This document shows positions 33,663-45,832 of a stretch of DNA of 64,000 nt, piece by piece. The translations under genes and the position numbers were made by a program. The stretch is taken from positions 558,001 to 622,000 of the forward strand of contig JADILM010000001.1 of NCBI GenBank assembly GCA_016617785.1, given 5' to 3'. Under the pieces are notes generated by a model that saw only the letters and a list, made by a program, of their open reading frames with translations, did no database searches and had not been told where the DNA came from. The first letter of the stretch is position 1, and every line of letters begins with the position of its first letter. The DNA is from Sporobolomyces roseus. Its lineage: Eukaryota > Basidiomycota > Microbotryomycetes > Sporidiobolales > Sporidiobolaceae.

Positions 33663-35154
33663 TTAAGCGTGAAGAGAAATCTCTTTCAGTTCGTTCTGCA
33701 TTCGACAAACGGAAACGATCAGTCGAAAGTCATTTTTAGCGAGCAGAAGAGAACGCACCTGAATCAGAGTACCGACCATCATTCCCTCCTCATACTTCCC
33801 TTCCCGCACATTCACGTCCCATTCAGCTTCTCCCGCTTCACCATCACTCGCTTTCCCTTTCTCCTCTTTCACCACCTCACTCCCTTTCACCTTGTCCAAG
33901 AAAGCTCGAGGTTCGAGAGGATAATCGTTTGATAAGTGATAGAAGAAAGTAGAGGAGATCCTGATCTCAGGTCGAGAAGCGGTTGAGGGATCGGATCGAC
34001 GTCGTTCGAGAGCCGCGACAGTTGCGGAGGAACAGATCACTTCGTGATAACCCGCAAGAATGAGTCCTCCTGTCAGGTGCTCGAGTTGTTTGCCGGCTTG
34101 AACCAACAGACATCCAGGAGGTAGCTTGACTTCGATCCGCTTTCCGGAATTTCGTGCCCAAATGTTGAGTCCAGGATATCTCGAACGTCCGTGAATCGTG
34201 AGGAAGTTGAGGTCTATGGAGCAGATCTCGTCAGCCTCGATCAAGTCACTGATCGGAGAGTCTCGCACCTGTGTGGAAGCCAGCAAAGACTGCGAATGAA
34301 TTCGAAAGCGCACATCAGCCTCAATTCGTAAAGAGAGATAGAGACGCAGACTCACTCTCTCCCTCTTTCCCATACTTCTTGAGATCCGTCGCAGTTGGTG
34401 CTAGGAGGTGGCTGCCGAACTCTGCCGCTCTCGTCAAATCATCCCTCTCCAACCCGAATCCAACAGCCAACATCTCACTAACTCCCTCGACAGCTCTCTT
34501 GATCTGAACGCCCCAATCCTCCATCCTCTCAGTCCAATCGGGGAATGCCGAGGGAACGACATTGGTCATATTGAGAGAAGGGAACGAGGTCGAAGGTGGA
34601 GAGCGACCCATTCGATGAAAGAATCGACATTTCGGATCAGCTTTTCCTCCTGCTAGATCGAGGGGACGTTCTGATGGATCTAGAGCAGCAATCACTGCTT
34701 GACAAGCATCATGAGAGTGACATTTGGGCTGTCCAGACGGGATTGAGTCAGCTCGAGACGTTACGAGATTTGATTTTTCGGCGAAATTTGGAAAAAACTC
34801 ACTTTTTCGGTATTCTCTAGCGTGACTCCAACTTGATAATGTACCTCCGGTCTCAGATCCTTCTTCAATTCCTCCTCATCTTGCGCAAAGTAATCCTCGC
34901 ATAAATCCAAGAAACGCTGATTCGCTTCTTCGTGAACCCTTGAATCCCGCACGATCAGCGCGCCATACTCAATCAGAGCTCGAGCGGTCTTCAGGCAAGG
35001 AGAGGAGCGGGGACAGAGAGCGTCAGTCACGAGGTGGGAGATAAGAAAGAGGGGAAAGAGGGCATACTTGTTGAGCAGCTTGAGTACCTTCTGAAGATGC
35101 GGGATCGCTACGGAACGCATCCAGATCAACTATGGGTAAAGGGTACTCGCTCAT
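33663..35154 (-). CDS. 2-oxoglutarate/Fe(II) oxygenase, isopenicillin N synthase-like
   Basis: Starts MSEYPLPIVDLDAFRSDP, the usual short beta-strand start of this superfamily. The active-site pieces are all present after splicing: the HxD pair in FAGFHTDLNFLTIHG, the distal His in GKQLEHLTGGLILAGYHEV, and RIS for the co-substrate carboxylate. The HxD pair is split by an intron after a 21-nt exon (34289-34269). The final exon, NELKEISLHA, follows an intron that is also in frame if kept. The family includes IPNS, clavaminate-synthase-like and gibberellin-oxidase-like enzymes; nearby genes give no hint of a secondary-metabolite cluster, so the substrate is open. Confidence 0.82.
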
Positions 35155-35887
35155 CTTGTTGTTTGAGGTAGTTGAGAGGGATTGTTGAGTGAGGGGACAA
35201 CTCGATTGAAGGACCAGTCGAGTAGCTTCTGGAGGTTCGTGAGTGATGAATATGAGTATCTAAGTGTATTGATCAGGTCGATCGAGCGAAGAGAGTGGTG
35301 TAATGTGAGGGAAAGGAGGGAAAGGTCGATTTTCGAAATTTACTCGCTTGCAAGCTCTTCGCGGCTGAGCCGAAAACCTTCGTAGCTTCTCGGAGAGGTT
35401 TCATTAGACAACAGTGGACGTTTCCACGCTTATTTGTGCGAGCGGAGCTATCGCCGAGAGCTGTTGCGCCCTCGACGCAAAGTTTCGAAAGTTCCGCAAA
35501 GACTTTCTGACCTCTACTGCTTCTCCAGCGCTTCGGACTTCGCCGTAACCGTCATTTATCGACGCTTCAGATGATCTAGTAGCGTTCGCGATCTCCTGGA
35601 GACGTTACAGCTTCCTGTAGGAAGCAAAAGGTTATCTCGCAAACTTTGAGAAATCCAACTAAATCACGAGGGCAGTTTCGTACGGCGGAAGCGACAGAGA
35701 CGTGCTGGACAGAGAAAGACGGGACAAGCAAGCGGAAGAGAAAAGAAATGGATGCCCAAGCCTTTGAAGTCAAAATGCGATCGAGTCTTTCACAGGCACG
35801 AAATCGCTGAGGGAGTCGAGGTGAGCGAATTACACTTCCTCTTCCTTCACACGACAACAGCTCACTTCAATCGAAACTCAGTATACA
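35155..35887. promoter_or_regulatory. Divergent promoter region, oxygenase and acyl-CoA synthetase genes
   Basis: 733 bases between opposite start codons. No TATA box or named fatty-acid response element could be picked out. No reading frame here looks like a gene. Confidence 0.4.
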
Positions 35888-38800
35888 ATGCCACCTAAAC
35901 CTGGATCAGTCGAAGTAAGTAAACCCTCGACTCAGTCAACAACAAGCAAAGAGTTTGAACTGATTAACTCTTTTGAATTCCCCACCCTCGTCCTCTCTCC
36001 CTCGTTTCAACTCTTAGATTGGATCTGAAGCTACTCAAGGTGAAGGACGTATCCGTAGATGCAATCTATCACCGGACGAACTCGTTACGACTCCTCACAA
36101 AGATATTAAAGTAGTTGCCGATGTTTTACCTTATGTCACAAAGAAGTACGGATCGATGGAGGGCTTCGGTTACAGGGATATCATCGATACTGTCAAAGAA
36201 GAAAAGGAAATCACCAAAGTCGTAGGTGGAAAGGAACAGAAGGAGAAGAAGACTTGGAATTTCTTCACTTTGGGAGAGTACAAATGGTGGACTTACGATC
36301 AGTTTGCCGCCCTCGTCAAGGACGCGCAAGGTGGTTTGATCAAGGCTGGATGCTCGAGGGATACCGTCTTCAATTTGTACGCTTCGACTGCACCTAGATG
36401 GCAAGTTATGGCGAATGGTAAGTAAACTTTCTCCCCCTCTCTCTCTTGTAGCCTGACCTAAATGCTTACGTGTTCTGTTTGTGTAGCCTGCGCTGCTCAA
36501 GGTATCACTTTTGCAACCGCTTACGATTCTCTCGGAGAGGAAGGACTTCGTCACTCGATCAACGAGCCCGAATCTCGAGGAGTCTACACCAACGCCAACC
36601 TCCTCGGTACCCTCGCTTCCGTTGTCTCTTCCACTCCATCCCTCAAGTTTGTCGTCTACGATGGAAAAGATTCAGATATTCCAGCTGGAGCTTTGGACAA
36701 GATTCGTTCAGCAAACGAAGGAATCCAAGTTCTCGCTTTCGACGATTTCCTCAAAAGTGGAAAGGAGAACCCTGTAGCTCCCAATCCTCCTCAACCTCAA
36801 GATACTCTTGCTATCATGTACACTTCAGGTAAAGCGTTTCCCGGTTTTCCTTTGAGAAAGATTGTCCCGCTGACGGAGATCGACGATCTCATAGGTTCGA
36901 CTGGACCTCCCAAGGGTGTCGTTATTACGAACGCAAACGTCGTCGCTTGCCTTGGTGCTGTTCAAGTCGTGCTCGGAAATGTCGTTCAACACGGCGAAAC
37001 CTACATCGCTTTCTTGGTAAGTTACCCGTCTCTCTGATCGTTAGGAAAGCTGGTCCAGATGCTGATCCAGAATGGCAATCCTTTGCAGCCTCTCGCTCAC
37101 ATCATGGAGTTTGCTGTCGAAATGTGTTTCATGTTCGTTGGAGCAAAGATTGGTTACGGAACTGGTACGTTTCTTCGCTTTCCTCCATTCCTCCGCTCGT
37201 TCTCTCCGAGCAGTCGCGTTTTCAGTTCTCGTGGTTCGCTGACTTGAAGATCTTATTTCGTCCGTATAGTCAAGACCCTCACCGATGCTTCAGTCCGAAA
37301 CTGTCAAGGAGATCTCAACGCTCTCAAGCCTACGATCATGGTCGGTGTACCCGCAATCTGGGAAACGATCCGAAAAGGAATCGTTTCGAAAGTCGCAGCA
37401 GGAGGAGCGCTCAAATCGAAAGTGTTCAACATCGCAATGGCAGCGAAGAAGATGGGAGGTCAAGGAAGTTTCTTGGGCAACCTTGCCGATTCAGTCGTTT
37501 TCAAGAACGTCAAGACTGCTACGGGAGGACGACTCAAGTATGCTTTGAACGGAGGAGCTCCCATCAGTTTGGCAACTCACGAATTCCTTACCAACGCACT
37601 CGTTACCATCATTCAAGGGTACGCTCTTTTTCTCGTTCCCTGTCACTGAGCTCGAGCTTACATCGTTGTTCTCGAATCGTACAGATACGGAATGACTGAA
37701 AGTACGGCAATGGCGTGTCTTCTTCCCCCTTCGATCTTTGATTACGGTACCGTCGGATGTCCTGTACCTTCTGCTGAACTCAAGCTTGTCGATGGTGGGT
37801 CTCTCTCTTCACCTCCGTCGCCAGATCCCATCAGCTTATATTTGCTTCTCCGATTTCACAGTTCCTGAAGCTGGCTACAAATCCACGAACAACCCTCCTC
37901 AGGGAGAACTCTGGATTCGAGGACCTTCAGTCTGCGCTGGATACTGTGAGCACATTCACTTCACTTCTAAGCGTATCTACCGTACTCACTATCTCCCCTC
38001 TACCCGCAGACAAGCAAGAGCAGCTCACGAAGGAGGCGTGGACTGACGATGGATGGTTCAAGACTGGTGATGTCGCTCAATGGAACAAGGTAAGTTCATA
38101 TTCGGTTGAGCCTTGTTCAGAGCTGTGCTGATCTCGTGGTCGTCTCTTCGTCTTATAGAACGGTACTCTGTCAATCGTCGATCGAGTAAAGAATTTGGTC
38201 AAGGTAGGTCAATTTTCGTTTTTCCCCTCGGCAAACCTGTTTTCGCTGAACCTGTCTCCTTCTCTTCAGCTTGCCCATGGAGAGTACCTGGCTTTGGAAC
38301 GACTTGAGTGAGTGTCCTTCTCGAGGTTGTTGTGGTCGTCCGAAACTAATTACTCGTTTATTCGAATAATCGTGCAGATCCGTTTACAAGGGTTCAAACT
38401 TGGTTGCCAACTTGATGGTTCACGCTACTTCCGATGCCAATAGACCTATGGCTGTGAGTCGTATGCCCTTACTCCCGACCATAGCCAGAATTGCTGACCT
38501 TTCTCTGCGGTTGACAGGTCGTCTTCCCTCACGAGGCCAACATCAAAGCGAAAGCTTCTGAACTCGGCATCTCCTCGACCGAGTTTCACTCGCTGTGTCA
38601 GAACGAACAGATGCGAGAAGCTATCCTCAAGGATATCAACGCTACCGGAAAGAAAGCTGGTTTCAAGTCGATCGAGGTTCTGCAATGTGTTGTATTGAGC
38701 GATGAGGAATGGACTCCTCAGAACGAAATGCTCACAGCTGGTACGTCGCAAACTCCTGACTTGTCTCTATCTTCTTCAGCTGAGTCGATGAAATTCTTGC

Positions 38801-38941
38801 GACCTACAGCCCAGAAGATCAACCGAAAGGTCATTGTTAAGAAATACAAGTCGGAAATCGATGTAAGATCCTCGCCTGAAATCCCTATTCGCACTCGCAG
38901 AGCTGACTCGTTTTCCCTTCGATCAGGCGGTCTACCCATAA
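35888..38941 (+). CDS. Long-chain fatty acyl-CoA synthetase
   Basis: Activates long-chain fatty acids to acyl-CoA for lipid synthesis or oxidation; similar to yeast Faa1/Faa4. It starts MPPKPGSVE in a tiny exon. AMP-binding motif: YTSGSTGPPKGVVITNANV. Other family stretches: PLAHIMEFAVEMCFMFVGAK, GVPAIWETIRKGI, YALNGGAPISLATHEFL, QGYGMTESTAMACLLPP and the fatty-acid signature DGWFKTGDVAQWNKNGTLSI, then DRVKNLVKLAHGEYLALERL. The end, KIVKKYKSEIDAVYP-like (VIVKKYKSEID then AVYP), needs a last intron just before the stop. About eleven introns. No signal peptide or peroxisomal SKL-type end, so a cytosolic or membrane-face enzyme is expected. Confidence 0.94.
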
Positions 38942-39433
38942 ACGAAACTTCTCTCCTAACCGCTTTCCACCATCTCAATCGCTTGTTTTCCCACATCGTT
39001 TTCATCAGTACCCTACGCCGTTTCACAGTAGTCCCATCCCTAATCTAATTGTATACTATCCCCTATGACTGTAGTCTTCAGTCTCATCATCAGCTTTACC
39101 TCTCAGCCATTTTATTGACGTGCATCCTCCATCTCTCCTCTCCTAGTCTAGACTCCAGCTCTTACTGTTTTGCTGTAACTTCAGTACTGTTCACAATTCT
39201 ATCTTCCTCGCACGTCCAAGGATTGGGAGAGGGAAAAGAATGAGAGCAAAGTGAAAATGCAAAGTTGCGATTCGACAAAAGAGAGAGAGATTACGAATTT
39301 TGGTGCGTCAAAAGAAGGGAGAGAGAACCATTGCGAAGAGAAGAGATAAAGAACAAAGGGACCGTTGTATGTGTGTATGCGTTAGGATTCGTGACTTAGT
39401 TCGTACAACAAGAACAGAGTTAGGTGTGTTTCT
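38942..39433. other. Intergenic between convergent genes, no gene seen
   Basis: 492 bases of 3' flank shared by the acyl-CoA synthetase and velvet genes. GA-rich on the right. No supportable feature. Confidence 0.5.
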
Positions 39434-41072
39434 TCAGAAGAAACTAATATCTACCTCTTCTTTCGGATCTCCCCCTCCTTCCCCTAACAACATTGCCAAA
39501 CTTCCACCAGATCCTTTCGACCTCTTCTTCGTCTGCTTCTCTTCGATACCTCGTCGGATTCCTTCGTCTGGCTCGGCAGTTTCGGTACTCGATTTCGAAC
39601 TCTCCGAACGACGGAATGGATCTGACCATTCGAGGGAAGGGGTTCTGTTGATTGGTTGAGGTAGATTCGAGCGGATTGGAGCGAGGACGGTGGGTGGGCT
39701 AGGGTACCGAGGGAATCTTGAAGAAGTTTCGATCGTGGTCGGGAAGGTAGCGGAGCTCGAAGGGTTCGGAGGAGAATGACGTGAAGGTGGAGGGGGCATT
39801 TGTTGGGAGTGGTATTGACGGTGAGAAGAGGAAGGGCGAGAGTAGCTAGCTACTGGCGCGGTATCGCGTTCGTCTAGTTGAGGAAGTCTTCGAAAATCTT
39901 GTGAGAACGATCGAATCACTCCTGCTCGAGCGCTGTGAGAGTACGATTCGTGACTCGGGTAGCCGTTCGATGAAGGGTACGGTGGTGCAATTTTTGAAGG
40001 TGGTGATGCATTCCAAGAAGTCCAAGGTCGCTTTTGTTGAGGAACCGAAGTGCATCCGGCGGGAGTAACGAGAGGGAGATCGTGAGAGAGGTCTGGAGGA
40101 CCAGAAGAGCGTCGATTGACAACTGGTGTCGAGTGGTGGGAGCGAGAAGTCGTTGGCCAGCTCGCGCCGGAGAGACTAGGTCGTGAACGAGGAGTCGGCT
40201 TCGATTTCTTTCGAGGCGGCAGCGCGGTCTGACGGTCTTCAACTTCTTCACCATCTCTACTTGATTCGTAAGGGACATCAGTGGCGGAAGGAGGAGTTAT
40301 TGAGGGCAAGTTTCACGTACCTTGCTCCTGGTTTTCGAATCCGCAGTTTCAGCCCTTGCGGTGCGAACGATTGCGAGAGCTCCTTTGATTCTACGACAGA
40401 TAGAGACTGATAAGTCTTCATCGGATGGGGTGATCAAGTGAACGAAGGACGTACTGCTCATTCCTGAAGATCGTTTTCCGCTGTAAACTTGAAAAACGTC
40501 TGTCAAGACAGAGTCACAGAAGACGAATCCATCCCTGTTCATTCCTCGACATCAGTATACTGCTAGAGTGTCGAGCTCTGAGCGACGGAAAGTTGAGAAC
40601 TCACTCGACGATTTCATACATGCTCATTTTAAACCTCCACCTTCCCTCTGTCCTGACGCTCAAATCGGGAAAGACGAAACAACTTTGATCCCGCAAATGG
40701 AACAAGCTCGACACGACGTTTCCAGCGACAAGTTTGTTCCTCCCAGCGAGTTCGTACAATTCTTCTTCGCTGTTTTCGGGAACGAGAGATGCGAACATGA
40801 AATGTCGGTGCGTGAGGGTGGGGGAGGTGAAATCGTCGTCGTTGAGGAGATGGGATGGTTTTCGTCGTGCAGAGGGTCGAAGAAATCGTAGTCGAATGAT
40901 AGGTGGTGGATCGACAGTTCTTCGTTCGACGGATTTCTCTCCTCCTAAACTCGCTAATCTCGCTTGACGGGGTTGCCTGTTCACAAATATAAATCCATCT
41001 CGTCAGTAAACCGACTAGTACGAACGGTTGTAGGTGTAGATCCAAGTTTCCTGCGAATGCTAGCTCTTTCAC
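39434..41072 (-). CDS. Velvet-domain transcriptional regulator, 5' end unresolved
   Basis: Velvet proteins are fungal DNA-binding regulators of development. The domain pieces appear in order: QPRQARLASLGG, VDPPPIIRLRF, RDQSCFVFPDLSVRTEGRWR with FKMSMYEIVE, then after introns VLTDVFQVYSGKRSSGMS and ESKELSQSFAPQGLKLRIRK. The last exon (40309 region to 39434) is a Ser/Pro-rich disordered tail ending GGGDPKEEVDISFF. The first coding exon is unclear: the acceptor at gtgaacag before QPRQAR is convincing (ctgac branch upstream), and GNLDLHLQP in the preceding stretch fits the first strand of the domain, but I cannot find a clean ATG for it. Which velvet subtype (VosA, VelB, VelC or VeA) is not decided. 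Confidence 0.82.
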
Positions 41073-41921
41073 TTGAATCTAATTCTCCTTCGCTCCCCTA
41101 TCGCCCGATAAACTAAATGCTTTCCGTTTGCCCTCCCCATGACAATCCTTTCATCGGCTTATTCCATACTGCCGATAGAGTTGAACGGTTGAGACTAGCG
41201 TAGAAACCGCTGCGAAAGGTGGAACTCCGAAAAGAAGTCCTTGAGGAGAGAGAGACTTGAGAGAGGAGGGTTAACTCGAACTTTGAGACTCACTGTCGTA
41301 CATCTAGACGGTAGAGATTACTATACACCTTGCGAGCTATTGATCAGCTAGGTCAAGCGAGTGAGGAGAGATGAGGGGGAGACTGTACCTCTGAGAGGGA
41401 GTTGACTGAGTCGAGGTGGAACGGAGAGAGTCTGTCGATAGGTGTACACCTTGACTCGCTACTACAGTAGCCATTCACCTTGACTCCAGAGCTAAACAAG
41501 TTGCTGATGGAAAAGGGAGGGGAGAAGGGGTTGGACGGTGTTCGGGTCTCCAAAAATTCGAATTCTAAGTTTCGCAGACAAACCCAAAAACCTTGTAACC
41601 TTGTTTTTTTTTGCTCCACCGCAATCAAATGAAACGAAGATCTCAATTGATCGGGGACCTTTACGAAGCGACGAAAACCTCGAGGAGTAAGAGAGGTGGA
41701 TCATAACGGGCCGATGGGAGAGACGACCCCTTCCTTCGCTTGTGGAGTTGCGACTTTCCTCGTTTGTAACGAGACTGACAGAAAGGGTAACTTTTCAATA
41801 GAGATGGTAGGGTCTCAGTCATGCATACATAATGAAAAGTAAGGAGGAGAGACACAACAGTTGGAAAAAACCTAAAATTTACGAAAGGGGTAACGCAGAG
41901 AGAGGGTATAGAACGACACAT
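41073..41921. other. Region between velvet and MFS genes, may hold the velvet first exon
   Basis: 849 bases with no independent gene that I can support. It should contain the velvet promoter, probably its missing first exon, and the 3' flank of the transporter. The word CACCTTGACTC occurs twice near 41447-41485. Confidence 0.4.
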
Positions 41922-43902
41922 TCATCGCAGTAGACGGCCGACAACGATACAACCGATTGCTGAAACGACAGCGAAGACGTAGAAGACAGTACCCGAACCA
42001 GAGCTTGTCGGAGAGGAAGAAGAGGAGGAACTCGTGAGGGACGCGAGAAGGTTGCGGAGGGGAAGGAAGAAGACTCCAATCAACAGAATCGAGATCCAAT
42101 TGGTACCCTGCAACGTGAGAAGGAGAGTCAGGACGGTTTCCAGGGAGTAGAGAAATAGCGCGAGCGAAAAGGGAGATGAGAGGAAACAGAACGACGGCTT
42201 ACGACTGCTATTGAAGCTGTAGCTGATTTCGCCTGTTCTCATGATATATCGTACAACATATGAGTGAGTCGACAGTGACAGAGTGCGAGCCTGCGAAAAT
42301 CTCCAGCAAGAGAATAATTGAGCTCACCTCTTCTTTCGGCAACTCTCCCAACAGCACAAACGGAACAGGGCCCAACCCAGTCGCGAAGCTCACCACAAAC
42401 GCCATGATTCCCACACTAGCGACGACGTACATCTCGTTATTGATTGAGTAACCCAACACGATTGACGAAATTGACATGGTTGCGAGAGACGAGAGGAGTA
42501 GGGTACGGCGGCCTAGTTTGTCGATGAGGAAGATTGCGGGGAGTGTCATGAGGAGATTGATGAGGGTTACGAAGAGGGCTGTTTTCTTTGCAGAGGCGGG
42601 ATTGACCGCTGTCAAAATGCTGTCGAAGTGAGCGAGAAAGGTCAGTTTCAGGAGAGCGAGGGTTCAGGGAGAGGTTGGGACGAACGTGACAGAGTAGAAC
42701 ATGACTGCGTTGATACCGCTGAATTGTTGAAACAACATGATTGCGACGAGCGCTTTCAAAGGTCTCTTGATCGTTTCGTCCTTTGATTGAATCACTTCCT
42801 TAACGCTCAAAGGTGGTACCTTATTCGGGATTCGCGATGCGGGAGAATCGGTAGTTGAGACGGAGGTGGTGATGAAGGGTGCTCGTTCTTCGTCTTCTGC
42901 TGAGGAGGAAGGGACGTCGTAGATTTGGGAAGAACTCGGTGGTGGTGGTGAAGAGACTAGCCAGCTCGTTCCGATCTATTACGCGAGACACTTGGTTAGT
43001 TTGGAAAGCTCTCGGTGATCAGGGAGCGAGAGTAGAGCGCACCTGAAAAGCAGCAGTGAAAACTGAAATGAAACTAATCTTTCTCCAATCTCCGGTTCCA
43101 GGTGAGGAGAACGGGATCGAAATACCTTGAGCTGTGAGGATCCCTACGTTGATCGCAACCTGACAGAGAATGCCTAGAGTAGAGAATGGATACCCCGAGG
43201 TCAGGATGACTCGCTGCATCGAAAAGACGATGAGGAAGAGCAGACTGACCGATATTCCCTGCGATAGCTGGAGGTGAAATGCTCTGTAGATAGAGCGGTA
43301 CGAGGACGGTAGCGATCCCACAAGCTACAATGAGAAGGATTTCAGCTGTTGTTTTTCGCACGAACGAGCGAAATCGCCCGGAGCGTACCCAGTCCAATGA
43401 TGATTCGACCCAAGATCAATACCCACGACGACTGAGCAATAGTGACTAGTGCTGCACCCTACGAAATGAACGAGTATCAGTTTGCGAGCGAGACGAAACA
43501 GCAAAAACGAGAAAGGAACGAAAACTGACGATCAAAGTTGCCCAAGCCGCTCTCTCTGCCGTCTTCTTCTGACCCCACTTGCCAATCTTATCTCCCGCGT
43601 TCAAACTAGCAATCAAACCTCCAACAGTATACGCCGAAGTGACTACTCCGAATTGAAAAGTCGACATTTCGATACAACTCGGTCCTGCCCATCCTTTCGT
43701 CGCATCTCTGTCGTTGCAGATGATCGAGTCTGCTGCTGCGTTGAGGGAGGAGATGTGGTAACCATAATGAAACTACAGAGAGAAGGGGGATCAATGTGGG
43801 GAGAAAGGAGGAGGGAAGAGGAAGGGAGAAGGGAAGACTGACTGCACTGATAGAGATCCAGATAATGTTGGTCACTAGTCTCGGTATCGATACATTGTCC
43901 AT
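41922..43902 (-). CDS. MFS sugar transporter (SLC2-type)
   Basis: Twelve-helix major facilitator of the sugar porter family. It starts MDNVSIPRLVTNIIWISISA, then SFHYGYHISSLNAAADSIIC. Family marks: IASLNAGDKIGKWGQKKTAE (helix 2-3 loop), LGRIIIGLG, PLYLQSISPPAIAGNIG, QQFSGINAVMFYSV in the second half, IDKLGRRTLLLSS, and GLGPVPFVLLGELPKEE. The last helices are small exons ending FAVVSAIGCIVVGRLLR. A Ser/Glu-rich cytosolic loop (around 42800-42960) separates the halves. The pattern of short loops and the weak PESPR motif resemble yeast Ybr241c/Vps73 vacuolar-type members more than hexose uptake carriers; the substrate is unknown. The gene is divergent from the next one, with 108 bases between. 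Confidence 0.85.
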
Positions 43903-44010
43903 CTGGTTGAATCTGATCGAGTTGTGGATCGTAGAGAGACAAGAAACGAGTTTCACTTTTATCATCTCCCCTCTACTTCACTTCAACTTAAAACAGAGCA
44001 ATCACCTACG

Positions 44011-45459
44011 ATGTCAGTACAGACTATCGCTCTATCCCCGAGTAACGTTCTGTTAACCAGAGGTTGTTTCTATAGGCAACGCGAGCCTGCAAGTTCATCT
44101 CAAGCCCCTCCGCCATCTTACGCAAGATTCATTCCAACTAGAGCAGCCAATCGGGATCTCAGACCTGCTGTCATCCTAGTCGCTTCGTTCAGTGCTGGTA
44201 AGCTTTCACTCTTTTGTTGTTCAATCGGGAATTCCGTCATTTCCCATTCCATTCCAAATCTCAACTACTGCGCAAGGGGGGGGCAATGGAGCCTATCAGG
44301 AACTGTGATGCAGCTACATATCTGCGAGTCACCAGCTCCAAAGATTTCAAGCGAGAAGAGTGCGAGCGATTTCGTCGAAGAGGAGGCTATGCATCGCAAC
44401 TTGGTTTGAGAGCTCTACCTTACTGACACATCGTTTTGACTTTGTCGACAGTCTACGGAGTCATTGCCGGTAAGTCTCGATTCCCTCCCGATTCGTCTTC
44501 GTCGCTCATCGGTCTGTTCGAATTTTAGGAGCCGCCGTCCTTCGAAGAAGAAACGGTTACGATGGATTCTTGCCCGCCTCACTCTCGACCATCTACCTCG
44601 TTCTTGCCATCCTCTACTTCTTCTGTAGCGCTATCGAGCTATTCGGAGTAGTAGCGGCCTGGAAATCCTCGATCAAACTCGTTCGGTCCTACTTTTACGG
44701 AGCCGCTTCAGTCGCCCTCATCGTCACTGCAGCAGAAGTGATGCGACTCATAGTACACTACACTCAAAAGAGCGCAATCCTCAAAGCATGTCAAGATTCC
44801 TACGGGACGGAAGTATCGAAAGGAAGTGCCACTACTGCAGAAGTCATTTCATACTGTCAAGATTCTTGGAGGAACGCAACTTATCTCGACATCGCTTTGT
44901 TGATCTTTCCATTGTTCATTTCATTCTTCTTTGCTTCCCTCGCTGCGAGTGTACGATACTGCACCTTTTCCTCTCAAATCGTCGGATCTCGGTCGAACTC
45001 ACACAAAGATCGTTCGAATAGTACTTGCATCAACTCAAGAACCCTCAAATCCTTCGAAGTCACGTACCCAACATCGCCCCCTCTGCCGCCTACGCTCCCT
45101 ACGGAGTCCCTCTCCAACCCTATCCTTCAGCCGGCGCACCTCCTTATCCCTACTCTTCTCAACCCTACGCTCCCCCAACCTACCCTCACGGTGACTCTGT
45201 ACCCAGTTACGATAATCCTTACGGCTTCAAACCTCCCGCAGACGATAAAGATCAAACTGGTTCGAATGGAGCGCAGAGGAATCCGTTTGAGGAGGAGGTG
45301 CAACATCAACATACGATCTTGGTGAGGAGGGAAGGAGAGACGGTTGAGGAGTTTGAGGAGAGACAACATGAACACGATCAGGCTCAGGAGAGGAGACGAG
45401 GTGGGTTTGGAGAATCAACGGAAACGGTTACGCTCGAGGGAGGGGGAAGGAGGGTTTGA
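44011..45459 (+). CDS. Four-helix membrane protein with proline/tyrosine-rich tail
   Basis: 354 residues from four exons: 44011-44197, 44452-44469, 44529-44950, 45022-45459. The 18-nt second exon codes for VYGVIAG across its junctions. Hydrophobic segments: about LRPAVILVASFSAVYGVIAG, STIYLVLAILYFFCSAIELF, FYGAASVALIVTAAEVM and LDIALLIFPLFISFFFASLA. Two Cys-containing loops lie before the last helix (KACQDSYGTE, ISYCQDSWRN). The tail has YAPYGVPLQPYPSAGAPPYP-type repeats, NPFEEEV, and an acidic/basic coiled stretch. It resembles fungal proteins annotated only as hypothetical membrane proteins. Pro/Tyr-rich tails of this sort often bind WW-domain ubiquitin ligase adaptors, which is inference here. 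Confidence 0.68.
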
Positions 45460-45832
45460 GGTTTGGTTCAGCGACTGCGATCTCTTCATCACTTGTTCTC
45501 GTCTCTTTCGTGGATCCCCTCCTTTTTTTGACTCTCGTGATTTCGTTCTCTCTTCTAACTCTCCTCATCTTTGTTCTGTACTTTAATCGCAAAATCTCAT
45601 CTTTTCGGAAACCCCTGATCCTCGAGAGTCCGACGAATGCGAGAAAGCGAGCTCGAGAGGGGGAAGCGAGAGTCGATTGTTCTCTCTTTAGAATCTCGCC
45701 AGAAAAAATCGAAACCTCGAAACCAATAACTTGCAACAAGGCTGACTGAGAACCCTCTATACTTTAAACAAGAACCAATATTGACACTTTCCGACGAGAA
45801 CCGAGACGAAACCAAACGAATCAACTTCGAAA
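45460..45832. other. Intergenic between convergent genes, no gene seen
   Basis: 373 bases of shared 3' flank. A T/C-rich stretch near 45520-45600 could serve in 3' end formation. Nothing else seen. Confidence 0.5.

Noticed and set aside
36947..37699. 250-codon open frame inside the acyl-CoA synthetase gene
   Set aside because: Runs across several real introns and exons in another frame; Ser/Arg-rich composition is typical of a shadow frame.
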